Notes: generated by a model not told the origin, from the sequence alone. A stretch of 47,370 nt of DNA from Thauera sp. 28 (GCF_000310145.2 NZ_AMXA01000029.1:1-47370), one strand, 5' to 3'. Positions 26,826 through 35,241 are shown, numbered from the stretch's first letter. Numbers and translations are program-made.

Positions 26826-27123
26826 AGTTCTCGATGAAGTGGTTGCCGCCCCCGAGCGTGCCCATCTGGTTCGCCCATTTTGAGAACTTGCCGAAGGCCT
26901 TGAGCAGTTGCGGGTGGCGCTCGGTCAGGGCCTTGAGGCCGGACTCGAACGGACGTACCGCTGCAGCCAAGACGCGATCGTCCGCATGCTGGTCGCGGCC
27001 GACCGGCACGTCGCGGCTGATCTGATCGAAGACCTTCTTCAGCCGCTTCTCGTCGATGTCGTTCGCGGTGAGCGACAGCCGCGCGGCGACCATGCCGCAG
27101 CCGATGTCGACACCCAACGCCGC
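26826..27123 (-). pseudogene. RtcB RNA ligase, internal fragment
   Basis: The minus strand reads ALGVDIGCGMVAARLSLTAN to FSKWANQMGTLGGGNHFIE. Both the GVDIGCGM metal-site motif (Asp, Cys) and the GTLGGGNHFIE motif (His) belong to the RtcB RNA-splicing ligase. Only about 100 central residues remain, without start or the guanylated His region, and the frame joins directly to a VWA-protein fragment upstream. Confidence 0.8.
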
Positions 27124-27543
27124 CGGCTTGTCGGCTGCGGCCCGCGCCTCGACGAGCAGGAAATGCGTCAGCGGACTGATCAGCTGATAGGCAACCGCTA
27201 GTTCGAGCGCCTGAGGCGAGTACGGCCCCTACCGCTTGAGGAGGTCTTCGATCTGCGCCGCCACCGCCATCCGGGGGAGCGTGGCGTCATGCCGGGTCAG
27301 CTTCAGATCGGCTTTGCCGAGAAGCTCGAGCGTCCGGGCCTGCGCCGTGCTACCGAACAGACCGACCACACCGTCTCGCATCTGCGCGAAGCGCGCCCAC
27401 ACCGTCACTGCATCCCCGTCGAACACCGAACCTGGGAGCGCGCTCATCCACAAAAGCGTTGCGCCTACTGGCCACGCCAGCGCCAGGGACGCCATGCGCT
27501 GCGAGCGCAGGCGTGCAAACATGCGCAGGACGGCCGGTTCCAC
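27124..27543 (-). pseudogene. VIT/VWA-type protein, C-terminal remnant with in-frame stop
   Basis: The minus strand encodes ALPGSVFDGDAVTVWARFAQM and MAVAAQIEDLLKR, then a TAG at 27229-27231. The same frame continues GPYSPQALELAVAYQLISPL and THFLLVEARAAADKP. This is the tail of bacterial proteins with a VIT plus von Willebrand A domain (…AxxYQLVSPxTxFLVV…). The nonsense codon, missing N-terminus and fusion to an RtcB piece mark it as dead. Confidence 0.65.
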
Positions 27544-27579
27544 GGCCTCCCCGGTGCGGCGAAATCACACGCACCGCAC

Positions 27580-27611
27580 GTTTCGTCGGCCAAGTGTTTC
27601 GTCGGCCAAGC
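27580..27611. repeat. 16-bp tandem duplication
   Basis: GTTTCGTCGGCCAAGT followed directly by GTTTCGTCGGCCAAGC, just after the 3' end of the next minus-strand gene. Confidence 0.8.
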
Positions 27612-27622
27612 GGCGCAGCACG

Positions 27623-28081
27623 CTAGTAAGGGATATCATCGTCGAACATAACTGTCGGCACCACAACCCCACGCGGATGCCACTCACCCTCCGACAGGTT
27701 GAAGACAAGATCGTGCTTTGTAGCCAGCAGCCAGATGATGAGCTGAGGTGACAGCCTGTCATGATTCCGGAGTGCCTCGTCCAGCCAGGGCACGCGCTGA
27801 CCCTCACCAGACATCGCCTCAAACTTTTCAATCAGCACGCGGTTAAATGCCTGGCGCAGCTTAAGCGCGATCGACGCTTGCGCGTACCCGCGCATCAAAT
27901 TGCAGAATGCCAAAGCGCGCACCTTCTCGTCGTCCCCTTGCCGCACCGACTCCCCAAGCGCCGCGTACGCCTTCTGCGCCCTGCTCAAAGCTATCTGTTC
28001 TTGCTCGTATTCTTGATCGAGCGACTCTGCCCTGCTGCGCATCTCGCGGGTAATCCAAGGCATCGGTTTCACATCTTGCAT
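27623..28081 (-). CDS. Protein of unknown function
   Basis: 152 residues from the ATG at 28081, preferred because GGAGAG lies 6 nt upstream; an ATG at 28165 would add 28 low-complexity residues. The protein is mostly helical and charged (MRSRAESLDQEYEQEQIALSRAQ…LKLRQAFNRVLIEKFEAM) and ends in GVVVPTVMFDDDIPY. No domain is recognised. The sequence near 28169-28190 resembles the region upstream of the ISAs1-split gene, so the two may share a control element. Confidence 0.6.
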   Translation of the reverse strand: MQDVKPMPWITREMRSRAESLDQEYEQEQIALSRAQKAYAALGESVRQGDDEKVRALAFCNLMRGYAQASIALKLRQAFNRVLIEKFEAMSGEGQRVPWLDEALRNHDRLSPQLIIWLLATKHDLVFNLSEGEWHPRGVVVPTVMFDDDIPY

Positions 28082-28254
28082 GTCTTGCTCTCCGTAGTGT
28101 AGTGAAATAGAGCCCCTCGAGCCGCGCTCCTTGGCGCTTCCAAGCGTGCGTTCGAGGTCACTCATACACTCGTATAGCCACCGCCTCGCGATTTCCTGCC
28201 GACCGTAGAAAAAAATCCTGACACCGAGACGTCGGGCTCACCACAGGCCGAGAC

Positions 28255-28428
28255 GTAAGCACCCGGCGAACCCACCTTCCCCCAACCGCTTAGCCCATCG
28301 AAGATCGTGTCCATCAAGTTCGATGGTAGACACCATGGATGTCGTTATCCCGCGCCGGACTCGGGGCACGCACAGCGAAGCTTTCAAGCAGTCGGTAATT
28401 TCGGCGTGTTGTCAGCCCGCCGTGTCAG
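28255..28428 (+). mobile_element. 5' remnant of a second IS66-family element
   Basis: An IS66-type end (GTAAGCACCCGGCGAACC, from 28255) is followed by the first codons of an IS66 TnpA (MDVVIPRRTRGTHSEAFKQS from 28335). It then runs abruptly into an IS256-type transposase at about 28429. It differs from the IS66 element at 28805, so it is a separate insertion. Confidence 0.7.
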
Positions 28429-28796
28429 TGGCCCTATCTGTGGATCGACGCCACTTACCTGAAGGTCCGCGAGGCCGAACCGTTCTGGACGGAGTTCCTG
28501 GGCAGCCTCACGCGGCGCGGGTTGCGCAGCCTCAAGCTGGTGATCTCCGATGCCCACGAGGGGCTCAAGGCCGCCGTGCGCAAGGTGATCTCGGCCAGTT
28601 GGCAGCGTTGCCGGGTGCATTTCATGCGCAACGCGCTCGTGCACGCGCCGGCCGGGCAACGCCGTATCGTCTCCGTCCTGATCGCGACGATCTTTGCCCA
28701 GACCACCGAGCGCGCAGCGCGCGACCAATGGCGTACGGTCGCCGACCAGCTGCGTTAGCGCTTCCCGAAGGTCGCAAAGTTGATGGACGAGGCCGA

Positions 28797-28804
28797 GGAC
28801 GACG
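28797..28804. repeat. IS66 target duplication, left copy
   Basis: GGACGACG, identical to 34971-34978; 8 bp is the normal IS66 duplication length. Confidence 0.9.
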
Positions 28805-28902
28805 GTAAGCGTCCGCCCACCGCAGTCTTCCCTTCAGCGTAGCGGTCGCTGACGATTGCCCCTCGGGAGGGGGCACCCAAATTTGTGCCCACGATTGCAT
28901 TC

Positions 28903-29283
28903 ATGGACACAAATTTGGATCACCGCCGCCATCGCGGCCCGCGCGGGCCGTACCGCCGCCACTCGATCGAGTTCAAGCGCACCGTCGTCGAACAGTCGCT
29001 GCAACCGGGCGCCTCCGTGTCGCGTCTCGCGCGACAGCACGACGTCAACGCCAACCAGATCTTCGCGTGGCGCAAGGCCTATCAGCAAGGTCGCCTGGGG
29101 GGAGCTGCGTTCGTGCCGATCATCCTCGCCGACACCGACGATGAGGACGGGCCCGAGATGCTCGATACCCCAGCGGCCGCGTTCGGTCGGCTGACGATCG
29201 AGCGCAAGGGCGCACGGCTGACTGTCGAAGGGCGTCCCGACGCCCAGGTGCTCGCGCAGGTTCTTGCGGTGCTGTTGCGATGA
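28903..29283 (+). CDS. tnpA: IS66 protein TnpA
   Basis: About 126 residues (from MDTNLDHRRHRG). A helix-turn-helix (HSIEFKRTVVEQSL, SVSRLARQHDVNANQIFAWRKAY) is followed by a tail (RLTIERKGARLTVEGRPDAQ). This is the accessory protein OrfA/TnpA of IS66 elements. The stop overlaps the tnpB start (ATGA at 29280-29283). Confidence 0.9.
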   Translation: MDTNLDHRRHRGPRGPYRRHSIEFKRTVVEQSLQPGASVSRLARQHDVNANQIFAWRKAYQQGRLGGAAFVPIILADTDDEDGPEMLDTPAAAFGRLTIERKGARLTVEGRPDAQVLAQVLAVLLR

Positions 29284-29624
29284 TCGTCCCGCCTGCGGGC
29301 ACGCGGATCTGGATCGCAGCCGGGATCACCGACATGCGGCGCGGCTTCGACGGCCTGGCCGCGCTCGTTCAGACCCAACTCCAAGCCGATCCCTTCAGCG
29401 GACAGCTCTTCGTGTTCCGGGGCCGGCGTGGAGACCGGATCAAGGTTCTGTGGTGGGACGGCGACGGGCTGTGCCTGTTCGCCAAGCGGCTCGAGCACGG
29501 TAAATTCGTCTGGCCGCAGGTGACTCATGGGACCGTGGCGCTGACGCCGGCCCAGCTGTCGATGCTGCTCGAGGGCATCGACTGGCAGCGTCCGGTCAGA
29601 ACGGCGCCGAATCGCGCTGCATAG
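29280..29624 (+). CDS. tnpB: IS66 protein TnpB
   Basis: 114 residues with the IS66 Orf2 signature: TRIWIAAGITDMRRGFDGLA, FSGQLFVFRGRRGDRIKVLW and WDGDGLCLFAKRLEHGKFVW. It is required for transposition in studied IS66 elements; its activity is not known. Confidence 0.93.
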   Translation: MIVPPAGTRIWIAAGITDMRRGFDGLAALVQTQLQADPFSGQLFVFRGRRGDRIKVLWWDGDGLCLFAKRLEHGKFVWPQVTHGTVALTPAQLSMLLEGIDWQRPVRTAPNRAA

Positions 29625-30991
29625 CGGCTTATAGGACCTTTTTAGCGTCATTTGGCGGCGTTTGGCGGCATGCTCCGGTATCATGTCGCCATGTCGAACA
29701 CCCCTGTTTCCTCTCCTGACGAAGACATCGCCCTGCGGGCGAAGGTGAGCGAACAGGCCGCCGAGATCGAGCACCTGAAGCTGGTGATCGCCAAGCTGCG
29801 CCGCATGCAGTTCGGCCGCAGCTCGGAGCAGATGAACGAGATGCTCGGCCAGTTGGAGCTCTCGCTCGAGGAGCTCGAGACCCTGCGTGCCGAGACCCCG
29901 GCCGATCCGACGACGCCAGCCGATACGCGCGAGGCGCCCCCGCCCCGCAAACCGCTTCCTGAACATCTACCGCGCGACATCGAGGAGCACTTGCCCTCGG
30001 CGTGCGACTGCCCCACCTGCGGTGGCACGCTCAAGAAGCTGGGCGAGACCGTCAGCGAGATGCTCGAGTACGTGCCGGCGAGCTTCCGCGTGATCCGTCA
30101 TGTGCGCCCGAAGTTCGCCTGCAGCCGCTGCGACACGATCGTGCAGGCGAACGCCCCCGCGCGACCGATCGCCCGGGGGCTGGCCGGCGCCGGGCTGCTG
30201 GCCCATGTGCTAGTCGCCAAGTATTGCGATCACCTGCCGCTGTACCGCCAGAGCACCATCTACGCTCGGGAGGGTGTCGAACTCGAGCGCTCCACGCTGG
30301 CCGACTGGGTGGGGCAATGCAATGCGCTGCTGCGTCCGCTGGTCGAGGCGCTGCGCAAGCATGTGCTCTCGGCCACCAAGCTGCACGCCGACGACACACC
30401 GGTGCCGGTACTCTCGCCGGGCGAAGGCCAGACCCGGACCGGTCGGCTGTGGACCTACGTGCGTGACGACGGCCCTGCAGGCGACGAGACGCCCCCGGCC
30501 GTGTGGTTCGCCTACTCGCCCAATCGCCGGGGCGAGCACCCGCAACGCCACCTCGCGCACTTCAAGGGCGTGCTGCAGGCCGACGCCTTTGCCGGATTCG
30601 CACCGCTCTATCTGGGCGGCACCATCCAGGAAGCTGCCTGCTGGGCGCATGTGCGGCGCAAGTTCTACGACCTGCACAAGGCGCAGGCCTCGCCCCTGGC
30701 GGCCGAGGCGCTCAAGCAGATCGGCATGCTGTACGCGGTGGAAGAGTCTGTTCGCGGCAAACCGCCCGAGCTGCGCCGGGCCGAGCGGCAAGCGCGCGCC
30801 GGCCCCGTCTTGGTTGCGTTGCGCGCCTGGCTCGACGTCACCCTCAAGCAACTCTCGCAGAAATCGGCCCTGGCCGAGGCGATCCGCTATGCGCTCGCCC
30901 GCTGGGACGCGCTCGTGCGCTACAGCACCAACGGGCGCATCGAGATCGACAACAACGCCGCCGAACGGGCGCTGCGTACGGTCGCCCTGGG

Positions 30992-30997
30992 GAGGAA
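30992..30997. repeat. GAGGAA at the left RIT junction
   Basis: GAGGAA here and at 34460-34465 flank the recombinase trio. Keeping one copy restores the tnpC frame, so it is either a 6-bp target duplication or the crossover core. Confidence 0.65.
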
Positions 30998-31023
30998 TTA
31001 TGCGCGGCCCTCGATTATGCAAG
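30996..31023 (+). repeat. RIT left inverted repeat (28 bp)
   Basis: Starts AATTATGCGCGGCCCTCG and ends ATTATGCAAG. It is the perfect reverse complement of 34408-34435. Confidence 0.92.
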
Positions 31024-31144
31024 GTTCGGTTGTAGATCCCGTCTGCGCCTGACATAGGCAGGGCTTGTAGCGCTGTCTGGCGCATTTCGACTTGCCATAA
31101 AAGATCGTGTTCTCTGTGGTTCCCTCACACCACAGGAGCACATC

Positions 31145-32398
31145 ATGCCCACGGATCCGTGCCTGGCGACCCTAGTTCGCCGCGACTGGCTGGACGCCGG
31201 TCCGCTCGGTCACCTCATTGACCCGTACATCGGAGCGCTGCGCGGCCAGCGCTACGGCGAGCGCACCATTCGCGGCTACGTCGGCTGCCTCGCCCATTTT
31301 TGTCATTGGATGGCGTGCGACGCGATCGCATGGTCGGCACCGGAGGCTGTGTCGCTCGTCGAGCGCTTCTTGCGCGATCACCTGCCGACCTGTGTCTGTC
31401 CAGTCCCCTGCTATGGCTCGGTCGCGAGTTCGGGGGCAGCGCTGCGCCACCTCCTGAAGCTGTTGCCGGCCAGTCAGCCCACTGTGCTCACAGATCCAGT
31501 GAGGGTTGAACTGGAGCGCTTTGGTCAGTATCTCTCGAGCACCTGCGGCCTCGCGCCCGTCACCTGCGACCGACGCCTACACATCGTCGGTTGCTTTCTC
31601 GTTCGGGCGTTCGGAAGCCGGGCAGCGACGGTGTCGCAGATTGCCAGCGTGCAGTTGGATGAGTTCTTCGCGGAACTCAGCACGCACTTGCAGCCGGCAT
31701 CGCTGCGGACGGCATGCAACAGCCTTCGCAGCTACTTTCGTTATCGGGCTCTGCTTGGTGACTCGACCGCCGGGCTGGCTGCAGCCTTGCCAAGAGTCGC
31801 GGATTGGCAACGCACCACCTTGCCCAAAGTCCTGTCGGACGCCGAACTTGAAGCCTTCCTGGCCACGTTCGATCTCACTGATCCAGTCGGATTGCGCGAC
31901 TACGCAATTGCGCGCTGCCTGCTTGATCTGGGGCTACGGGGCCAGGAGGTGACCTACCTCACTCTGGAGTCCTTGGACTGGCGCCAGGCAACGCTGACGA
32001 TCAGCGGCACCAAGAGCAAACGCGTGCAGCAGTTGCCGCTACCCGCAGTCACTGGTGAAGCGATTGCGCGCTACCTGCGCGAGGGGCGGCCGACGCAGAG
32101 TCAGAATCGCGCGCTATTCGTACGGCATCGTGCACCGTTCGATAGACCTTTGGGTGTGCCGGCGATCCGCAATGCGATGAACCGCGCCTTCGTTCGCTGC
32201 GGTTTGCGCGATCGGTTCTGCAATACCCATGTTCTTCGGCGCACGGCCGCGACCCGTTTGCATCGCGCGGGAGCCTCCATCAAGGAGATTGCCGATCTGC
32301 TGCGCCACCAAAGTCTCGATACGGCACGAGTCTACGCCCGCGTCGATCTGGTTGGCCTACGTGCCGTGGCGATGCCGTGGCCGGGGGGCACATCATGA
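31145..32398 (+). CDS. RIT tyrosine recombinase A
   Basis: 417 residues. A SAM-like N-terminal core-binding region is followed by a catalytic domain: LLDLGLRGQEVTYL (first Arg), SGTKSKRVQQLPL (Lys), HVLRRTAATRLHRAG (HxxR), LLRHQSLDTARVYARVD (His and the nucleophilic Tyr). All active-site residues are present. Its TGA overlaps the next ATG at 32395-32398. In RIT elements the three recombinases always occur together; how they share work is not known. Confidence 0.9.
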   Translation: MPTDPCLATLVRRDWLDAGPLGHLIDPYIGALRGQRYGERTIRGYVGCLAHFCHWMACDAIAWSAPEAVSLVERFLRDHLPTCVCPVPCYGSVASSGAALRHLLKLLPASQPTVLTDPVRVELERFGQYLSSTCGLAPVTCDRRLHIVGCFLVRAFGSRAATVSQIASVQLDEFFAELSTHLQPASLRTACNSLRSYFRYRALLGDSTAGLAAALPRVADWQRTTLPKVLSDAELEAFLATFDLTDPVGLRDYAIARCLLDLGLRGQEVTYLTLESLDWRQATLTISGTKSKRVQQLPLPAVTGEAIARYLREGRPTQSQNRALFVRHRAPFDRPLGVPAIRNAMNRAFVRCGLRDRFCNTHVLRRTAATRLHRAGASIKEIADLLRHQSLDTARVYARVDLVGLRAVAMPWPGGTS

Positions 32399-33342
32399 GT
32401 GCCGCCGTGTCCTGGATCTCGCGAGTCGAGGCATACCTGGCCTATCGGCGCCGTCATGGGTTCGCACTCAGTATCGATGAAACCCAGCTCATCTCGTTTG
32501 CCCGCTTTGCCGACGGGCTCGGAACGGCAGAGTACCTGAGCGTGGCCCTTGCGATCGAATGGGCCCAGCGTTCTCGTCGCCCCAGTCCACTCAGCTGGGG
32601 GCGTCGAATCGAGGTGCTGCGAGGTTTTGCGCGCTATTGCCTGCAACTCGATTCGCGTACCGAGGTTCCGCCGCAATCGCTCTTCGGTCCGGCTCATCGG
32701 CGCTTGGTCCCTCACATCTATACCGAGGCAGAGCTGATTGCACTGCTCGAGGCGGCCAAAGGCCTGGCGCCATCGGGTGGCATGCGGCCAGCCACCTGCC
32801 GCTGTGTCTTTGGGTTGCTTGCAAGTTGCGGTCTGCGTATCTCCGAGGCGTTGGCGCTGAGCCGCAGTGACATCGACCTCGACACGGGCGTTCTTCACGT
32901 CCGGGAAGCGAAGTTCCATCAGCAGCGTCTGGTACCGCTCCACCCCAGTGTCTGCGAGGCCCTGCGGGCGTACGACGACTTGCGTGAGGCGCGCTTCCCC
33001 AGGCCGCTGTGCGACCGGTTCTTTGTGCGCGAGGACGGCCACGCGGTCAATCAGGCAGCCATCCGCTATGCACTGCAGACGCTGTGTCGGCAACTGGGTT
33101 GGCGGCCTCGTGGCGACTATCCCCATCATCGACTGCACGACTTGCGGCACACCTTCGTCGTGCGTGCCACGCTGCGCTTCTACCAGCAAGGCATCGATGT
33201 CGATCGAGCGGTCCTGGCTCTCTCTACCTACATCGGTCATGCGAAGGTCAGCGATACCTACTGGTACTTCACTGGCATTCCCGAACTGATGGCCATCGCC
33301 GCTGAACGTTTCGAGCGTTACGCAGAGGGAGCACCGCAATGA
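32395..33342 (+). CDS. RIT tyrosine recombinase B
   Basis: 315 residues from MSAAVSWISRVEAYL. Catalytic motifs are ASCGLRISEALAL (Arg), REAKFHQQRLVPL (Lys), LHDLRHTFVVR (HxxR) and YIGHAKVSDTYWYFTG (His, Tyr). The coupled ATGA starts at both ends (with A and C) mean the three are translated from one message. Confidence 0.9.
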   Translation: MSAAVSWISRVEAYLAYRRRHGFALSIDETQLISFARFADGLGTAEYLSVALAIEWAQRSRRPSPLSWGRRIEVLRGFARYCLQLDSRTEVPPQSLFGPAHRRLVPHIYTEAELIALLEAAKGLAPSGGMRPATCRCVFGLLASCGLRISEALALSRSDIDLDTGVLHVREAKFHQQRLVPLHPSVCEALRAYDDLREARFPRPLCDRFFVREDGHAVNQAAIRYALQTLCRQLGWRPRGDYPHHRLHDLRHTFVVRATLRFYQQGIDVDRAVLALSTYIGHAKVSDTYWYFTGIPELMAIAAERFERYAEGAPQ

Positions 33343-34349
33343 ACGCCTTGCTCACCGATCCCACCGAATTCGCCTCCTTGCTCCAGCGGTTCTTTGCCGA
33401 ACGGTTGCTACAGCAGAAGAATGCCAGCCCGCGAACGATTGCCGCCTACCGCGACACCTTCCGGTTGCTGTTCGGCTATGCCGAAAGAGAAAGGGGAACG
33501 CCGCCGGCCAAACTGGCGTTGAACGACTTCGATTCGACGCTGGCCCTCGACTTCCTGACCTACCTGGAAACGGAGCGTCACAACACGGTGCGCAGCCGCA
33601 ACGCACGATTGGCCGCCGTTCGCGCCTTTGCCCATTACGTCGCGCTGCAATGCCCACCAGCCTTGCAGCTCATGCAGCAGATCCTGGCGATCCCAATGAA
33701 GCGTTTCGAGAAACCCCTCCTCGGGTTTCTCTCCCGCGACGAGGTTCAAGCGCTCCTCGCTGCCCCAGACACCACGACCTGGTGCGGTCTGCGCGATCGG
33801 ATGATGCTCACGCTGCTCTACAACAGCGGCGCCCGCGTCTCCGAAATGATCGGCATCCGGGTCGCCGACGTCACCCTCGCAACCACGTCATCGGTGCGCC
33901 TGCATGGCAAAGGCCGCAAGCAACGAACCGTCCCCCTCTGGAAAGAGACTGCTGCCGAAATCCGGCGTTGGTTGGCGTATGCGGATCTGAGGGCTGAGCA
34001 CCCACTCGTACCGACCCGCAAGGGCCTGCCGATGACACGCACGAATGTGGCTGAACGGCTTGCCCTCGCGGTCAGTGAAGCGACAGAACGATGTCCTCAA
34101 CTACAAGGTCGCCGCATCTCGCCACACACATTGCGCCATACGACCGCAATGCACTTGCTACAGGCTGGCGTCGATCTCACTGTCATCGCCCTGTGGCTGG
34201 GGCACGAAAGCCCAGTCACCACCCACGGATACGTCGAGGCCGATCTCGCCATGAAGGAGCGTGCGCTGGCCACCATCGCACCGCCCGGGGCGAAACGCCA
34301 ACGCTATCGCCCAACTGACGCCGTCCTCAAGTTCCTCGAAAGCCTCTGA
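33339..34349 (+). CDS. RIT tyrosine recombinase C
   Basis: 336 residues resembling XerC/D-type integrases most closely of the three. Motifs are LYNSGARVSEMIGIR (Arg), HGKGRKQRTVPLW (Lys), SPHTLRHTTAMHLLQAG (HxxR) and WLGHESPVTTHGYVEAD (His, Tyr). It is complete. After its stop about 60 noncoding bases with a TTATGCAAAG motif lead to the right inverted repeat. Confidence 0.9.
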   Translation: MNALLTDPTEFASLLQRFFAERLLQQKNASPRTIAAYRDTFRLLFGYAERERGTPPAKLALNDFDSTLALDFLTYLETERHNTVRSRNARLAAVRAFAHYVALQCPPALQLMQQILAIPMKRFEKPLLGFLSRDEVQALLAAPDTTTWCGLRDRMMLTLLYNSGARVSEMIGIRVADVTLATTSSVRLHGKGRKQRTVPLWKETAAEIRRWLAYADLRAEHPLVPTRKGLPMTRTNVAERLALAVSEATERCPQLQGRRISPHTLRHTTAMHLLQAGVDLTVIALWLGHESPVTTHGYVEADLAMKERALATIAPPGAKRQRYRPTDAVLKFLESL

Positions 34350-34407
34350 AATTATGCAAAGCCAAACACGTGATCTTCCGCAGAGAACAGCACTCGAGGC
34401 CGAAGGG

Positions 34408-34435
34408 CTTGCATAATCGAGGGCCGCGCATAATT
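34408..34435 (-). repeat. RIT right inverted repeat (28 bp)
   Basis: Perfect reverse complement of 30996-31023, reading CTTGCATAATCGAGGGCC at its left. Confidence 0.92.
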
Positions 34436-34465
34436 CCTCTTATGCCAACCTTTGCATAAGAGGAA
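34434..34465. repeat. Extra palindrome at the RIT right edge
   Basis: TTCCTCTTATGC, an 8-nt spacer, GCATAAGAGGAA: a perfect 12-bp inverted repeat that overlaps the 28-bp repeat by two bases and ends exactly in the GAGGAA shared with the left junction. The left end of the element has no counterpart. Confidence 0.85.
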
Positions 34466-34678
34466 GAATTACCTCTTCGCGGGCTCCGACGCCGGGGGCG
34501 AGCGCGCAGCGGCAATCTACAGTCTGATCGGCACGGCTAAGCTCAACGGCCTCGACCCCGAGGCTTACCTGCGACATGTGATCGGCCGCATCGCCGAGCA
34601 TCCGGTCAATCGTGTCGATGAGCTGTTGCCGTGGAAGGTCGAACTGAAAGTGCTGGCTCCAGAGCAGAAGGCCGCTTG

Positions 34679-34936
34679 ATGAAACATCCCAACACCGACC
34701 CGCTAGCAGCGCTCAAGAACGTGGATTGGCTGATCTCGAATGGTGGCGAGATCTCGCTCGGCGCCGTCGGGCCGGTGGAGTCTGCCGCCGTCGCGAGTGA
34801 CGAGAGTGACTGCCTGGCGATGCTACAGCGCCGCGATGGCGAGTCCCTCTACCAGCTGCTGACTCGCCTCGATGCCGCCATCGCCCGTGCATGGGATGAG
34901 GGCGAGTTCACCGATGAGATCAACCCAAACCGCTGA
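34679..34936 (+). CDS. Small accessory protein at the end of the IS66 element
   Basis: 85 residues from MKHPNTDPLAALKNVDWLIS. The ATG shares an A with the tnpC stop (TGATG), so it is translationally coupled to tnpC. It lies inside the IS66 inverted repeats. No domain recognised; composition is acidic and helical (YQLLTRLDAAIARAWDEGEF). A fourth small gene after tnpC is present in only part of the IS66 family. Confidence 0.65.
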   Translation: MKHPNTDPLAALKNVDWLISNGGEISLGAVGPVESAAVASDESDCLAMLQRRDGESLYQLLTRLDAAIARAWDEGEFTDEINPNR

Positions 34937-34970
34937 ATCACTTGCAAGACGTCGATCGTCGGACGCTTAC

Positions 34971-34978
34971 GGACGACG
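34971..34978. repeat. IS66 target duplication, right copy
   Basis: GGACGACG directly outside the right IS66 end. Confidence 0.9.
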
Positions 34979-35241
34979 TGCTCGCGCACATGAGCTTCCC
35001 GAAGGAACACAGCACCAAGATCCACAGCACCAACCCGCTCGAGCGACCCAACGGGGAGATCAAGCGCCGCACCGACGTCGTAGGAATCTTTCCGAACGAG
35101 TCCTCGATCTACCGTCTAGTAGGGGCCTTGCTGCTCCAGCAGAACGACGAATGGACACTTCAGCGCCGTTACATGACGCTGGAAACGCTCGCCGAAGTTG
35201 GTGACAACTCCAGCTTCAGCCTGCCTGCGGTCGAAGCCTGA

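Larger units (their letters stand above)
30998..34459 (+). mobile_element. RIT (Recombinase-In-Trio) element
   Basis: Three tandem tyrosine-recombinase genes in one orientation, each overlapping the next by 4 bp (ATGA), with inverted repeats near both ends. This is the definition of a RIT element as described in beta- and other proteobacteria. It carries no cargo. It sits inside IS66 tnpC and its length (3462 bp) is normal for the class. Right of the 28-bp repeat there are a further 24 bases that form a second palindrome, so the two ends are not symmetrical. Confidence 0.88.
29691..34679 (+). pseudogene. tnpC: IS66 transposase TnpC, split by the RIT element
   Basis: The upstream part encodes a leucine-zipper-like N-terminus (AALRAKVSEQAAEIEHLKL-type), a zinc-finger segment (CDCPTCGG…FACSRCD) and the DDE domain (LHADDTPVPVL, QADAFAGFAPLY, and IEIDNNAAERALRTVALGR with the Glu). 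At 30998 it runs into the recombinase trio and stops at 31050. The last part resumes at 34466 as KNYLFAGSDAGGERAAAIYS to a stop at 34679. Joined across one GAGGAA copy the frame is continuous (…ALGRKNYLFAG…). Confidence 0.9.
28805..34970 (+). mobile_element. IS66-family element carrying an inserted RIT element
   Basis: Ends are GTAAGCGTCCG on the left and CGGACGCTTAC on the right, the GTAAGC form usual for IS66, with identical 8-bp duplications outside. It holds tnpA, tnpB, tnpC and a small fourth gene. Without the 3.46-kb recombinase trio lodged in tnpC the element would be about 2.7 kb, a normal IS66 size. Confidence 0.92.
28429..35241 (+). pseudogene. IS256-family transposase, degraded and split by IS66
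   Basis: The left part (28429-28804) reads WPYLWIDATYLKVREAE, then jumps to PFWTEFLGSLTRRGLRSLKL (internal deletion of some 35 residues). It continues VISDAHEGLKAAVRKV and WQRCRVHFMRNAL and has a TAG at 28756-28758 within DQLR*RFPKV. Removing the IS66 insert and one GGACGACG copy continues the frame as DEAEDDVLAHMSFP, then STNPLERPNGEIKRRTDVVG to a stop at 35239-35241. The first Asp (IDAT), second Asp (SDAH) and Glu (NGEIKRR) of the IS256 DDE set are recognisable. It was already dead, or free to decay, before IS66 arrived or since. Confidence 0.85.

Noticed and set aside
28323..28808. A single 161-codon gene
   Set aside because: It starts as IS66 TnpA and then runs out of frame through an IS256 fragment; it is a chance fusion of two relics.
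31145..34349. Tn554-type tnpA/tnpB/tnpC trio or a phage integrase cluster
   Set aside because: All three proteins are tyrosine recombinases with 4-bp overlaps and flanking inverted repeats, which fits RIT; Tn554 has a non-recombinase TnpC and no such repeats.
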